Shown here piece after piece: positions 1 through 14,843 of a stretch of 64,000 nucleotides of DNA. Origin of the DNA: Fasciola hepatica (Eukaryota > Platyhelminthes > Trematoda > Plagiorchiida > Fasciolidae); assembly GCA_948099385.1 (NCBI GenBank), contig CANUEZ040000165.1, positions 5,530,501 to 5,594,500 on the forward strand, written 5' to 3'. Below the pieces are notes generated by a model, which had not been told where the DNA came from, ran no database searches, and worked only from the letters and a program-made list of their open reading frames with translations. Every line of letters starts with the position of its first letter. Within the stretch, counting starts at the first letter, position 1. The position numbers and the translations under genes were made by a program.

Positions 1-1923
1 AGTAGACAGTGTAGGGAAGTATCATTCAAAATTAGAGCATAAAATTGCAAAACAAACGTGATTTTCGGAGAACGTCTGCTGGGGTTATCAAATTGCGTGT
101 TTGACAGAGCACGCCATACTTCACTGCCTTGCACACAGAGGATAAACAATGTGACCCATACGGGAATTACAAGAAATCTTCCTAAATAGCCCCGTAGTCC
201 AGTTGACACTGTAATTGTGGGTGATTAGCGAACGAACAGAGCCTACCGGTAATCGCAAAGTGTTAATGAAGTCGAGATTAATTTGCACTTATCTTTATTC
301 AAAAGCTGATATCTTATGACAAGGCTGATCAGTCAAACCAAATACATTTTTACCGTGCAACAACTAGGTAGCTGTTCAACTAAACTGTGAAGTACCGCGT
401 AATGGGATTTAAAAACGGACTTAGTTAGGTTCCCTAAAACATTGGAAATCAGTGTTGAAACTATTGCACCAGATTTCCATCCTAACAATGACGGTTCTTT
501 GTCGTTTAAGAATCTTCTTTGTAAATCAATTAAAAGACGTCTGCAGTTGTAAACGACGATATCAGTCAACTTAACTGGTACAAACGGTGCATCATGCATC
601 AAGTTTTGTTGATACTAGGGCAAACATATTTCGACAATTTCTGTTGAAACATGAAAATGGTCAGCACGAAAGTGGTAGTATTTGCGGAGACAGTAAGTTC
701 CTACACACACACACACACATCGAAAGGTGGAGACCCGGATGTTCTTGATAACAGACGGACGGCCGATTAGGCGGAAAGTGACGGTGGCTCCAAGGGTCAG
801 TGACGTGAAAAATAATCGTTACGACAACTTAGTTGAAAATCAATTATCTTCTCAGCAAATGTAAAGGTCTTGGTTGTTACCTCCGGGAAAACAATACATG
901 AGAATCGAAAATTTACATATCAAAAACATGAAACGCTGAGCATGGGGAATGTCTGTATCTCGCATTCAATCTTCATTTTTGTTCTTAGGAATCAGAACAG
1001 AACAAGAGATGCAGAATGATGGTCATTGGTCGTTTAGGATTGCTTGATAGGAGGATCTTTGGTAAACTACACAGGAAATCCAGTGTGTCTGGCCTATGAC
1101 AAAGGTTTCAGTGCCCTAATATCATTTCACGCATGGACCAGTTTTATTCGCCTTATAAACAATACCTGCACGCCGAGGAAGTTTAACTGAGAATATACGC
1201 GACACGCGTCTCATTGGGAGTTGCTGAGTTTTCATGAACACTTGCCGTGACAACTGAACTCCCTATGAGTAAGGTCAGCAGTCCGGATCCAAGATCCCAA
1301 ACGAATATGAACATATCAACCCTAGGTATACAATCCCCTGAGATAAGTTAGACTCCACACCCGAGATCTGTTCTCAATGCTACAACAGAAGTGCGTCTCC
1401 GGACACACACCAGGGTTAATCGGCAAACCGTCAACAGTGAGTCTGAGATAAAAAAAAAATCAGACAATGGATACCCACACCTCAAAGATGAAGCAGTGAA
1501 GCCTGTTGTCAAACTTTACCGGTACTGAGGATGACCGATGGACTACGGTAGGAAAGATAACTCATCCACAGTATCACTTGCATTGGTGGCAAATATACCC
1601 GGGATGCTGTTTACCAGTTCACGATACGAAAACAAATGACTAAGAACGGCTTGGATTCATTTTGAAATCTAAATACTTCATGAAATGCGACAGTTATTTC
1701 TGAGTAAAGTTAATTCAATTCTTTCCATTACCTCCATTGCACATTGAACGGGGAAAATGAATCAAGGACACGTGTAATGCACCGACCCTTGATCAAGCGG
1801 CTTCAATTGCTGAACCATACGACCACATGGTCTATTTTTCAATATGGCCCGAAACAATATAAAAAGTGGACGGTGAACCCGGTGACAAGTCAATCAGAAG
1901 AATCCAAACAAACCATCACGTAC
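1..1923. other. Intronic sequence after exon E; no further exon recognised
   Basis: I read the minus strand here in all frames for the next conserved anoctamin block and saw none, so the next exon probably lies before position 1. The stretch holds a short CA microsatellite at 701-719. A minus-strand open frame at 333-602 has an acceptor-like TTTACAACTGCAG before it, but its protein is not anoctamin-like and its phase does not follow exon E. Confidence 0.5.
701..719. repeat. (CA)n microsatellite
   Basis: An uninterrupted run of alternating CA seen directly in the sequence. Confidence 0.95.
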
Positions 1924-2036
1924 TTCATGTAGCGGATAGGCCGCAAGAAAAACGCCGTCTGAGACCAGTTTTGTAATACCAATGTTCAGATTATGACGGG
2001 TGGCACGCCAACCTTCCAGATCAATTTTACCGACAC
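1924..2036 (-). CDS. Anoctamin exon E (GI-KL...AAYPLHE motif)
   Basis: Exon of 113 bases, starting with the last two bases of a split glycine codon and ending in phase 0. It encodes VGKIDLEGWRATRHNLN followed by GITKLVSDGVFLAAYPLHE, an unmistakable match to the anoctamin 'G(I)xxLL..GVYxAA(Y/F)PLH(D/E)' block just ahead of the first membrane segment. The acceptor is CTCTTCTCGTCCCATGTTTTTAG and the donor is GAA|GTACGTGATGG. The intron to exon D is only 59 bases (2037-2095), in sharp contrast with the 18-kb intron upstream. The next exon, expected to carry the RxLL..WA and QPL..IR.YFG motifs, is not visible in 1-1923. Confidence 0.92.
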
Positions 2037-5000
2037 CTAAAAACATGGGACGAGAAGAGATTCGAATAAACAAGATAACTGGTTCATAAGTATACCTTCT
2101 TCGTGGTGTTCATACTTTGGCATCTTTTGGTCCTTCGATGCGCTCTCGTAACCTTCTGTTTCCGCTGCTGCGGCTGCTTCAGCTTCCTCCTCTTCGTCCT
2201 CGTCCCATAAACACTGTGCACGACGCAGAATATAGTCCAACACAAGTGCACGTTCAACTTCACTGAAGAATTCATCTCGATCTGGAGGAATGTCAAATCT
2301 GAGTATCAGTCGCAACGGCGCCAAGCAAGAGAAGAACAGAGAACGGGATGAGGGCAGATTGGGAAACCAATTAGACCAAAATCGTGAAGGAACTGATATT
2401 TAGGTAACATTAGACGATATTATTCATTCACATTTCCGCTAAATTTAAGACGGGAAGATCGGCTTACTTTATCAGGAGCGAAACAGTTACTACTGAAAAG
2501 TCAAGAAAATACTCTGTACGAAATTATCTTCGCCAATTTGTTCCCTTGCGTGCTAGCGATGGATTGCTTTAGTGCGCATTGCTCACTGGGACAGGTATTG
2601 ATTGGTTTGGATTTGAGTAACGGTGATAAATCCATGATGTGAACTACCACCTGACAAAAATATACGGCAATCGAAAACATGTCACGGGCTCGGACGTCCT
2701 TGTGTTTACGTATTCCGTCCATTCATCCGTAGTTCTTTTCACACCATATTCATACTAGTCTTTTGGTTCCCGACCAGAAAGAGAGATAGTAAACAGAGGC
2801 GACGTACACAGTGCGACTGTTCTAAATAAATTAAACTAAGGTCGCACTTCAGGTCAACTTTAGGTGCCAATGCCACAAAGAATGAGGTAGAATGAAAGGA
2901 AAAGTGAATAATATTCGCAACAGAATTTGGATCCACGTGAACTATTTCATATGGATGATTGACATAACCTCGTCCGGCCTTGTTGTTCGAGGATACACCT
3001 GTGACCTTTGCAGAACCGAATGTGACAGGCAAGGCAACACGGATGTTCCAGACGAGCCGGTAGCCAGTAATGGTTCAAGTGTCGCCTTTGAATTATCTTG
3101 CCGGCTGTGCAGCAGTGGCTATAGTAGGTAGCGAGTCACATTCGCCACGTCACAGTATCACCCTTAGATATACGTGGCGTTTTGTATGGTAGCGCTTGCC
3201 AGGCAGGAAACTCACCACATACTCGAGCACTAACGTTACTCGTCCGCAACCGATTATTCAGCGAGTCTGGACTCATATTATTCAAGACGTACACATCTAT
3301 GAAAGACAAAGTGTGAACGTCTTCTTGGTGGAAGCATACCTACGAACTTCCTCGAATAGGATTTGTTGCATTGAAAGCCTTTCAACAGTGCAAGAGGAAA
3401 CAGTTACCAATTTCAACCGATAAACAGTACATAACATCATCACACACATCAGCTTCACGCTCATTCTTCGTTATCACGAGTTCAACCGAAACTACTGCAC
3501 ATGAGTGATCCAGTTATTTGTCTTCCTAGTCGGACTTAGCTCGAGCTTATAAGTGATACGGAAGACATCGGACACCCGACATTTTCAGTGAATTGTGCGT
3601 TGCCAGCTGACTGGAAACGCGCGGAATTGATGACCGAAAATATTGCTGTTCTTTCTTTGCCCAAATGGATCAGAGGAACTGGACGTTTTGCACAATACTA
3701 GAGTGTTATAAGCCAAGTACACTGATGGATAAGTGCATTTCAACTGACGTGCGCAGTTTATTCGAACGCCCTTGTTATTTTCCAACAAACATGGAGCTGT
3801 TTCAGCACATCAACCTTTCCTATTTAACGCCTGTCGGAGACTGTGTAGGGAATCAAACCCTTGGTCGAAACGTCCCATAGTACTACTGCCATGGAGAATC
3901 CGAATCCATGACCTAGAAACTTGAGGTGAAGACCCAAAGATCAAGGGTGATACCCAGGGAGGCAACCAACCATTTATCAAGTACAGATAGAACACTTAAA
4001 CTGGAAGGAGTTGGGGAGAAATATTATGTAACACTACCATTCTTTAAATAACGATAAGCCTAGGTGCTGTCAAAACTCCAAATCCAAAAAATTTTATTCG
4101 CCATGAACTACTCCTTCCTGATTTTCAAAGTAGCATATCAAACAAATGTTAGAAATAAAAAACTACACGAAAAATTGATTTTGTTTATTATGGCGATTTG
4201 TGGTTAACTGCATTTTTCTAAACCTGAATCTTGGGAGACCTAAATTATTAAAATGTGAATTATGAATAATTGGTAAAACCAAGATAAAATTCATCACAGC
4301 TGGTTTTCTCATAACTGATGAGTAAATGCTGACCCTGCCAGAAGTGCTTTTCTTTTTCAAGAGAGTGTTGACTATGCGCGGTTCTCGCATAAAGAAGCGA
4401 GAACAAAGCAAGCACACTTGGAGAATACTATGTTATCTCCCCAGTCAGCAGCCAACTCGCTGCAGTCCCATCGGGGTGATAGTTTTGGTTTATTTCGGAC
4501 GCTTGACATTGACATCATTTTTTCGCAATGATAGAAGAAGACGAATTGAAAATCAACTTCCATCGCTTCGTAGATAAGAGAGGGAGATGTGATTCTATTG
4601 GCCACGATTTTTTTCTGGCTTAAATTGCCACGGATGTATCCGTTAACATATCAGTATTCCCCGTTCTTTTCATTTAAGACACGGTATCAAAATAAGATGC
4701 GGTGAGGTAAAAAAAATCCCAACAAATTCGACTTAAATAATGTTGTTACCTGCTTTGTGATAAAAAGACGACGTCGAAAGAGCATCAATTATATCCAGAT
4801 ATCAGCAACTCTAATAAATTCCTACTCGAAGAAAAGCGAAGCACGGTAAGCTTCCGGGACATCTGAAGCCGGTATTAGGCGCCCAATAAAGGTGATCACG
4901 CGTTGCAATCACGAAGAGTAAATAATCAATGAGATAAATGATTAAACTTAAAAGGTTCAAAAAACGTGAGTTGTGCTAAATTACCCACAAACAGATTAAA

Positions 5001-8000
5001 TTCAGTGACTTCGAGGTCACAAAACTCTTAAAGCTGGTTGATGTCAGCTGCAATAAATCAAGGTCCACTTTATCGGGAGGTTGTTAACAACGATACCCTG
5101 AGTGAGGCATATTGCTACGAGCTCGAAAAATCTATGTTGCTGCTTAGCTGGACTGGAAGCGATTCTAGGAAGCCCAACGCTATGTCATGTGCCACAAAAA
5201 GTGGATATAAACATTCATTTGTCATACGTTTTCACATTAGCGAAACTAATAATAACAATAATAGACTGAGGAGCGCTCAAGTTTAGGGATGATTGGACAA
5301 GAGATTACCGAGTACGCATGCCCAATAAGCGGTAACAACCACGAAACTGGTCGTGTGCTTTCGAGAGAATTTTGTTCTGTGATCCAGATGCAATACTATG
5401 CTATTTACAGCAAAATCGAAACCTAGGACCAAATGCCCTCGTTCTGAAGGTTAGCCTTGTCTATCCGATGAAATCACTTACGCGGAGTCACCTCGTGATC
5501 ATAAAAGGAACTCTTCGCCTATACACACTCTTTATGATTGAAATGAGTTGACAGCGACAACCTTTTGTGGTCCGTTTTTGACAACTGCTTCAACAACAGC
5601 CCGGAGTTAAATATGGTTGAAGATTTATTCTGGGTGACGGATAAAGAATTTAATACGCCCTCGCCACATTGTTTTCCGGACGCCTGGATTTAACTTCATA
5701 TGAGTGCGAGGGACTGTTTCTAAAAATACGTGTTTGATTTGAATTTCCCCAGCACATGTGTACTAGATTTCCTATAAAATAGATCTGATTTGAGCCGGAA
5801 GTGTCGGAAAAAATAATAAAATCAAAGATGCAACTTTCTGTAGGACCTGGTGGATACCATACTAACTGTTTCATAGTGGATGAATGTTGCACAAAAGTCT
5901 TCCAAGGGCCCAATTCTTCTATGACAGATAATAACTAACTTGCCACTGAAAATACGAGCATGCGTGTAAATCTGATGAATCACTCTGAATCTGCATGATT
6001 TTTGCAAAGATTTGAATCAGCAGGAGGAAGTCCTAGAGCAAAGAGACCATAGAAGAACCAGCAAAAACAAGCGTCCACGCTAACTTCGCTTAGTGTAGAC
6101 TAAGGTGTGAAATCATGTAGTGCGTAGACCGGAACTGATTCATGGAATATCTAACGCACAAACCGTTTTTCAAGCCTAATTATCGCGTATCATGAACCTA
6201 TCTTAGGATTATCACGAGTGCGCGCACGTGAACGACTCTGGACGAGCTACGCCAATGACAGTGCTACAATAAGCGAACATAGACGCACTCATGTGTGCAT
6301 GCAGCTTCGCTAATGCTCGAGGATATATGTGCACCCCCGTATACATGCGCGCATAAGAACACCCATAAACAGTGTGAAATCTGTTTTTGTCATGCACCGG
6401 TACGTGATCCATCGCACAATATTCGGATTTGTGTGCCGATCAATTATTTTGTACGCCGTATTGGACTAAAGCTCAAGGTCCACAACGAATTTCAGCACGG
6501 CGGCATCAAACAAGCTCCTGGAACAACACTACCGAGGTGGAAATGCATCATATCACCTATTCCAGAAGCCTTCGGTTAGCCAAAGTACTTGGGAAATTCG
6601 TGGTTCTAATAAGACTACCACAATGCTGCACAAAACTGAAAGCGAACAATCGTAAATTATTTTCCACCATCAACCATTTCTCTCGTTCTCCCATCTCTCA
6701 CTGTTCCGCATTTCTCGATGGGCCAATCAGATGAGTGGTTCCAAGGTAAGGTGCAGTGGGTGTAAGTACCAACCGGTCTATGTTCACGTTAGTCAATCCG
6801 TGTGCCTTCACTCAGTCACCGACGCATAAAGGTACATTGATAAAAACTGCACAAAACTGCATCACACGATCGGCCACTGCTGCAATACCAATTTTCACGG
6901 ATTAGCGCTCAGCTTCGAAAGTGAATCCAAACTTTCTAACGAATGATTCATCGACAATCTAATCTCTTATGTACTAGGTGCACCGCGAAAAATTCAGAAT
7001 TTACGCGTAAACCAGTGCTTCTCCGCTTCCGAAAATAAAATTGTGGGAAAAGAGTAGAAGGAAGATCGGTGGTATCCCCCTCCTAAATAATGGTGGCGCT
7101 GGTTGTTGCTGATTTTAGTGTTTAGGTTAATGTGTATCAGCGGTGGACAGGTGACGGTCACTTATAGTCCATATCTATGACAGTTTTGCATTCGAACTTG
7201 ATCCGGACAAATTGGATGATACATATGGTTTTCGACTGCCAGTTATTTAAACATGACCTTTAGACTCTTTTCGACTGCTTGTAAATTAGGAAACTTGAAC
7301 TACCTACTTTTCTACATCAGTTCCTTGTTTCGAAGCTTGTTTGTCCTTTGAATATTGGTATATGAGTTTCCTCAATACAATCGCCGATGGAATTCGCTGA
7401 ATGCTGTCAAGATCCTCGGAAATTTCTACTTGTATATGAATTTTACGTTTCTTTGCTTGTCTGACTGTCTTTTGGATTCCACTTTTCACGCACAAACCTC
7501 AGATCATCCGATGAACCTGCACTCGAAAGCACCAGACTCGAGTTTCGCTCTTGTCAGAGCCTATCCGTGGTGTATATCCTCCCCCACACCCAGGGTTTAA
7601 ACCCGGGCCTTTTCACCTCGAAGGCGTGCGTTACCACTACCTGATGATGTAACCTAGATTGATGATGATACGCTTGTGACGAGAACGTCAAGATCTCGCG
7701 AAGTATTGCCCAATCGATTTATGATTAGGTATGATATGAGAAAAGATGACATCCCATAATCAGTAATAAATCACACATCTATGCTAACGGATATCTGCAG
7801 CTATCGAAAAAACTGATCGTGTGGACCCAAACAGAGAACACTGACGGAGCGTAAGCAACTAAGTCTGTTGGAGAAGTTTCTTTCCAGTAGGCATCTACTG
7901 AGTAAGCGGCCATCCTTATCTTCGGTACAAATGTCACTCAACCTCAAGAACGATTCCTAAAGAAGAGACAGAACGCCGGACGCACGTAACTCCCAATTCA

Positions 8001-9551
8001 TTCGAGGTAACAAAACAACAACAACCACCGACATACAGATAATATCATTTGCACACTAACACAATTCACGTTGCGATAAGATGGAACTCGTTAGACCACC
8101 CACCAATATTAACTTGAACTTAGTCTACCGAATAGATATATTTTACTCTACGCCACTTTTGATGGTGATCAAAGTCAAACAGATTTGTTGACAATGTCGA
8201 TCACCCTGCGAACGATAAGTTATCAATGCCCAAAGTCAGTGAATGATAGATGCAAACATCATGCAGTATGGTCGTGGAGAGTCAGTTGATTGAGAATGAC
8301 AGCTCGGTTAGGCTGACAATTGCCCCTTTGACTGATGGTCTTGCACGCCAAGTCCGGATCCGAGGTCGGGACGCAGTGGATGCCCACTTCCGATGATTCA
8401 AAACATACCAAGTGAAATCGATCTTAAGTGCTTCTAATGATAGAGATGAGCGGCGCTATGAAACGACGAATCAATTATTCCATAACATTTTAGTCGATGT
8501 CCAGCCTCCAGGTGAGATTTCAGCTGCTTTCGTACAACACGAACTTGACTCAATTCAATCTCTTATCGAAAACACTTGTCTCTGTAACAGCTGCCTTGTG
8601 GTAGCCGATTCAATCCACAGATATTGAAATTCGTTACTCGAAGAAGCGTTGGTTGGAACAGAATTGAGATTACGGGATATAAAGAAACCGGAACAAATGT
8701 TGTACACCAGGTTTTCGATACTAGCAAATAATTCTGATCTGCAGTAGTCCAACAGTCATCATGATGAGCTTTAAACATAGTGGTCCCAGGTTCTATTTTT
8801 CCTGTTTGGTAGCAGCTCCCTTTCTGAAATATTTTACCATTTATGTATGACGCATAGAACGAAATAAACTATACTAGTATTACTATTTTGATGAAGAAGT
8901 CAGAAGGATTGGTTTTCATTATGTATCCAGAATCACTTCGACGCATATTCGCAAGGTAAATACTGTAGCCATCGTATTTGCTTATATAGTCAACAAAAAT
9001 GAACATTAAGAGACAAAATTACAAACAACTAAAGAATCTTTGTTACCGAAGCAGAACTAGAAAGATGAACCATTCACGCTGTTCACATAGATCGGGATTT
9101 CGATTGCTATTGACCGATGCTTCTGCTTAGCTGAGCCTTCGTCGGCTGTTGCTAGAGTATATGACCTCGAATGTGTCGTATGGAATGACAATGCCTCTTC
9201 TCCCAGAGGGGTTGCGAGATCGACGATCTGGGACATTTTCGTTCCTTTGGTGACGTCCCTGTCGTGAAGTTGTTTCTCACTGCTGTCTGTAACCACCATG
9301 GGATATTTAAGCAGCCTGAATAGTTCACCTCTCGAACTCTGCTTTGGTAACAAAACATTCGTTCGTTGCTTGTAATCTCGTCTCTTATTGCTCGTTTTTA
9401 TTCACGATATAAACAATTACCGGGACCGCAGTATGTGCTTTGTAAAGATGCATCGAAATGATTCTGGATACACTGTGCAAACCAATTTTTTGGCTTTTCT
9501 ATTCAACTTCGTATCGGGAGACATGTGTTCAATTATTATTATTATTATTAC

Positions 9552-9586
<35 letters not shown>

Positions 9587-12500
9587 ATTATTATCAATGA
9601 AGAGCTTGAGGTTTTAAGTTTGAATCTCGTCAACGACGATGGAGTTCTTCAGTTAGTAATTCAAAATCGCCCCCGTCTTTATTCCTGATTTTCTACAAAT
9701 TTGTTTCATGAAAAGTAAAAAATGAAGTTTACAATAAAAAGGCAAAACAAAAGCCAACGGTTAAGAGATAGCAGGGGGATTAAAGTGTTGCAAACTGAAC
9801 TTGTCGTATGGCGCACAAAAGTCATCAACAACCGTGACAATTCCACACTTCGTCTGCATAGGCGTACGTTAGCAATCATCTGCTATGCCGCATTTATAAA
9901 ACAAAGTTAACGGCAACTTTCCATCATCCTGAACAACAGTAATGTAATAATTCTGGACGTGGGATGAAACAATGAAGAAAACTGATCCCCTGTGACATGA
10001 TTCAAACTCGCAACCTCGTCCATAGCACAAGAAAGTGACGATCATCGGACAATCGTCAATGTTACCCGCGCTCAAACTGAAAATACTCAATACAAAAGTC
10101 GTACACATTAAATTTGTGCCAGCCAGGAAGGGAACTTCATGTCGACATTCATCCATCAACGCTGCGTAAGCCGGTGGTAGTCGAATGGTTAGGGGCGTTT
10201 TCGTACCACCTCGGAGATCGGAGGTTCGAATCCCCACCACCACCCGTTACTTTAATGGTACACAGTAATCCACTGTCGTCCAGATCATCACTACACCTGA
10301 CCTATTGGAACCTTATGTAGGTTATCCACTCCAAGTTTCAGGGTCTGGTTGCCGGTTATCCTTAATAGCGCAGTGGGCCTTTGTGGCTATGGGGTATACC
10401 CCGTTAAATGCACTCATGCGTAAGCATGTAATAGAAATAAAATAAATCAACCGACCACGTTTGAACGGACTACCTTTTTGTGTGACAGGAAAGAAACATG
10501 TAAAAAGCACTTCAAAAGGTTTTGAATAGAAAATGACTATTTGATGCTGGACCACATGCCAGTGCAAGAAGTCACATGAGGTAGGCGGTCATACCCAGAA
10601 CTGGAACACAAAGGGCTGTGAACGCAATAATGTGGAAACACAATAGGACTCACAAGTATTCTCGCTGTGTGCTGAATGGCCATGTATAACCGGTACGTAA
10701 CGGGGGGAATTGGGATGATACTGACCCGCAACACCGACAACATCCACAACATGGTGTGTGTTCGTATCCTTCAACCATTGTATCATCAGACTGAACAATA
10801 TAGCATTGTAAAAATGAGTGCAACAGGGAGAGAGAAATGAAAATGAACAGAGGAAATCAAACCACGTCAAAAAGCTCATGATTGAACAAGAATCGGTTGA
10901 AATCCCCAATTCTTAGTGTTCTTAAAAGTTGGTGTACATCGTAGTTCAAATTGGTGGTTTTCAATAGTTTGTGGTCGCTGAGCTTAACGTTTAGGTTGCA
11001 AATATTTCATTGTATTGTATTGCATATATTTTCGAGATGACAGAGTCAGCGCGCAGATCACACCACTTATACAAGGTACTCGGTTTGATGGCGATAAGTT
11101 TTCGATTTAGATTAAGCATCTGATGTTTGCGAAACAAAGCGGAAGACTGATCGAACAAGTGAGTGAACAAACAACTGTCCGAATGAATAAACTGGTCAAC
11201 TAATCAATCCAAGGGCCTAACGCAAAGACACTTAACGAATAAAACTATTACTGACATGGTTTTGGTCCCGGGATGCGTGCTTAAAATGAAAACAGCTGAG
11301 CACGCATTCTGCTAAGTAGACCAAATGAATGAAGATCGCACATCTGTTGGCACCAAAATAACCATGTATCCAGTTGATACGTGCTTTACATACTACCAGG
11401 AGGCGCGTACAACAAACGCGAACCATACATGGTAATCGAATCATTTATTCTTATCTGGCGTTTCGTTTCTTAGTCAGGACTGGGATGTTCGAACGAGGTT
11501 CAATGTTGACCTTATAACACGACAACCTGTGGGTTGGCGAGCTGTGTATTCAGAAAGATCAACTTGGTAGAAATATGTAAATGCGCGTGCGCTCTCCCTC
11601 GCTGTCCTCCATCAGTTTTGTCCCAAGTGCAAAGTTGTGAGGCCTTTTGCTACTGGTTCATAATAATCAAATTTACACATCCGGAGTATGAGTGGACGCG
11701 CCTCTTACAACATGTCACTGAGTGGTCACAACCATAAATAACCGGTAATTCTATATAACTTAGTTTCAGCTAACCTCGAGAACGATAACAGTTGATTGCG
11801 AGTTAAAATATTTGATGTAAGTAGCGTGACAGATGTGAATCCTCAGTGGACTCTTCTAAGAACCACTCACACTAGTGATGCACAAATCAGACTATTGTGA
11901 ATAAAACACATACAGTGTACAAGTATGAATGCACGGCGGAGTACCAGATGCACATACCTGATGAATGGCAACAACCGTTAAAACGGCGATGTGCTTCCGG
12001 GAAACTTGGTCAACCCACTTACAGATACTAATTACACCAGATATTGTGCTTTCAACCATCGGGAAGTCAAACGGAAAATCAATCGTATGCACACACACAC
12101 ACACACACAGCCACACGAACACGTGAGTAATAACACACTTTATATATAGACTCAAGAGGTTGGATATTGTTCCCCGAGGATGAGGAGAAGGCACAAAAGC
12201 CTGGACTGTAAAAGGCGAAACTACGGGTCTTCGTGGAGCGTGCATTTTTAATAACCACAATTGAGATAAACGGATCGATAAAGGTAAATAACTGAGCGAA
12301 TAAATAGTTTTCAATCGCAAGAATCACCAGGTATCTTGATAATAATTCAAAGCATAGGAAAGAGCCGAAAAAATGAGCACAAATGGAGCACTATAAGCAA
12401 AACAACATATCCGCAAAGCATCAAATAAGAAGCACCTTGGAAACAAACAATTTTTCAGAAAAATAAATCTGATTGAGTTCACAAATGGATAACAGCAATT

Positions 12501-13836
12501 GTACAGAAGAGGGAAAATATCAGAGCTGTGCATGCGGAAATGACCACAGGGGGGGGGGGGAGAAATACAAATTAGATTAAAACAAACTTCAAAACCAATA
12601 GTTTACGGTGTGTGTCAGTACCACTAGTCGACTGATGGACTCTAGATCTTAATTTCCCTAATAATGAATGCGTTGGTGATGTGCCTAACTGATACTGTGT
12701 AATCGTCATTCTTCAGGATTGCACTTTGTCGTAAAAACGCAATTGTTATTAAATCCTTGATCTCGACATTCACAGAAGCTCGGTGACATTTATCAGAAGA
12801 AGTAGACAAGGCGTTTCGACCTGAAAGTCCTGGATTTTGATGAAGAAAACTATGAAACTGAGAACCGTCTTATACCACAAGAACGAACTTCATCTTCTAT
12901 GAAATTTATATGAATGTGTACTAACATCTAGTGTTGAAAAGTGCCGGAAGAGAATCATCGAAATCGTGGGAAGATCTCACCACCCAGGTAACTGTATCGC
13001 TTGATGGAGGCTAAGTCCATAAACCGTTCGCTGACTCGTTTACTTCTAAAAATCAGTCCGCTCAAAAGTGCACTGAGAACGTCAGGTGCGTAATACATGT
13101 CCCAAACAGCACTGGTTTCTCAAGTCAACTGGAAGAGCTCAGCTTCCGTAGGGCAGTACTGAACAGTTTATACCACAGAAAATAATCCTTTTTTAACCTT
13201 TCCGTATTCCGGAAATAGCAACCTTGTGACGGTCACCAGCCCAAATCCAGGGCGTTGACACGTATGATCTACGTGGTTTTTCTTTTACTTGGGGACACGG
13301 GTGTCTGGGAGGATTCGAACCCTGTAGCATCCCACTGATGGAAGTTTGAAATTGTACCAAAGTTTGTACGCGGCACATTATATCACCTACACAACAATCT
13401 GAAGATGATTTGGATTTTGTCAACGCTTTCCAAACCCTGACTGAATCTATCACCTATGTTGCTCTATTAAAGCCCGCGGGGTTCACGGTTTCAACGTGAT
13501 TCCAAAAACCATTTTACAGATAATTTCGTAAATAAGCTATATGACTTTTAGCTTATTCGGGTCGTACACAGAACCTACTTAGCTACTCTGTAAATGCACA
13601 AAAAAACTGTGATAATCAGAGCACACTTCAATGCCTCTGATTCCAGACCGTCAAAAACAGTTCACATGTGGCCGCGAAAAGCATGAGCGTCGGATGCTTC
13701 AATCCGACTGTTCAGCACAGAGAATCACTTAATTATGCAGTCGTACGTTGGTATGCGTTTGCATCTTGGGCTATGCTTTCAAGCGAACACGTTACACAAT
13801 GATCATGCTAATTACACTCGACGGTTATACTCCCAA

Positions 13837-13921
<85 letters not shown>

Positions 13922-14806
13922 TAAAACAGTAAAACATATGATACAAACAATTAGGACAATCACATTGTTGGTTAAACTATCGAACCAATGTTTGAAATAT
14001 CTCAAAAGTGATTGAACAATGGATAATTTAAACAAAGAATCAGTCAATCAATTGGTCGATTGGGAAGACAACAAAGAAAAAAGTGCAAGCGACATAAACG
14101 TAACGCATTGCGCCAGTCCAGTACGTGGCATAGTAATAAAATGTGCATATATGGAATAAGGAAAACAGAAGTAATTCAGACCGATTACAAAGCCCGAAGT
14201 TCTGAAATCCTAAATGCGTCAAACCGCACTAACCTATCACAGATCGACAAAATAATTCGGCATTAACAATCCCGAGTATAATGATTGTAGACCTGAGTAT
14301 GACTACATGGAAATCATGCGATGCATCTAAGATCTCAAAAAACAGGTTTCGAACCTAAATAATTGAAGTACAGGGATTGAGAACCCGGGGATATGTATTT
14401 CGCCGCAATCCTCGAAAGTTTAAGGGTCGCCTTTGGCTAGTTGAATTTATTAAAAAAAATCTTTTTCACCTCTTTTTTACTTATTATACAACAATGTACA
14501 ACAGTTCAGGAAGGGGGTTGCGGTCAATGAAAGGCTGCCAAAGAGGAAAGTGCCGGCGGTAGTGGGAATCAAACCCGGATAGTTACTGTCTAAGGTCCAC
14601 GATGATAATCGTTTGAACACGGCCGATCACCTCAGTGGCACACGTGATCATGTGAGCAGTGAGCACATTGAAAGTTGAAACGTTTTAGTTCAAAGAATGT
14701 GTTGACCATACTTCCGTGACTCAACGGTCTCTTGCACCTTAGAGGATTAGTTTCTGTGCATTCCAGACGCGGATACAAACGATACACAACAGCTGAAATG
14801 AGTGGC

Positions 14807-14843
<37 letters not shown>

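Larger units (their letters stand above)
2651..10171. other. First 7.5 kb of the large anoctamin intron; mostly unrecognised
   Basis: No coding exon, RNA gene or typed transposon could be supported apart from a tRNA-like box near 7.6 kb and an ATT microsatellite near 9.5 kb. The open frames are short, unrelated to known motifs and lack paired splice sites. The sequence lies between exons C and B and is best described as intron. Confidence 0.5.

Noticed and set aside
333..602. Minus-strand frame with an acceptor-like TTTACAACTGCAG, considered as a downstream anoctamin exon
   Set aside because: The protein does not resemble the next conserved block, and the entry phase does not fit the phase 0 end of exon E. 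Treated as chance.
2739..3131. Overlapping open frames on both strands, one with several cysteines (TCDLCRTEC)
   Set aside because: No paired splice sites, no recognised domain, and the minus-strand frame cannot be placed between anoctamin exons with matching phase.
9388..9688. Leucine- and isoleucine-rich open frames suggesting a membrane protein
   Set aside because: The hydrophobic runs are translations of the ATT microsatellite.
13311..13321. B-box-like GGTTCGAATCC on the minus strand, possible tRNA gene
   Set aside because: No A-box at the right distance and no cloverleaf; it may be a SINE scrap but cannot be supported.
13808..14047. Open frame with repeated isoleucine-tyrosine residues
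   Set aside because: Produced by the AT microsatellite on the minus strand.
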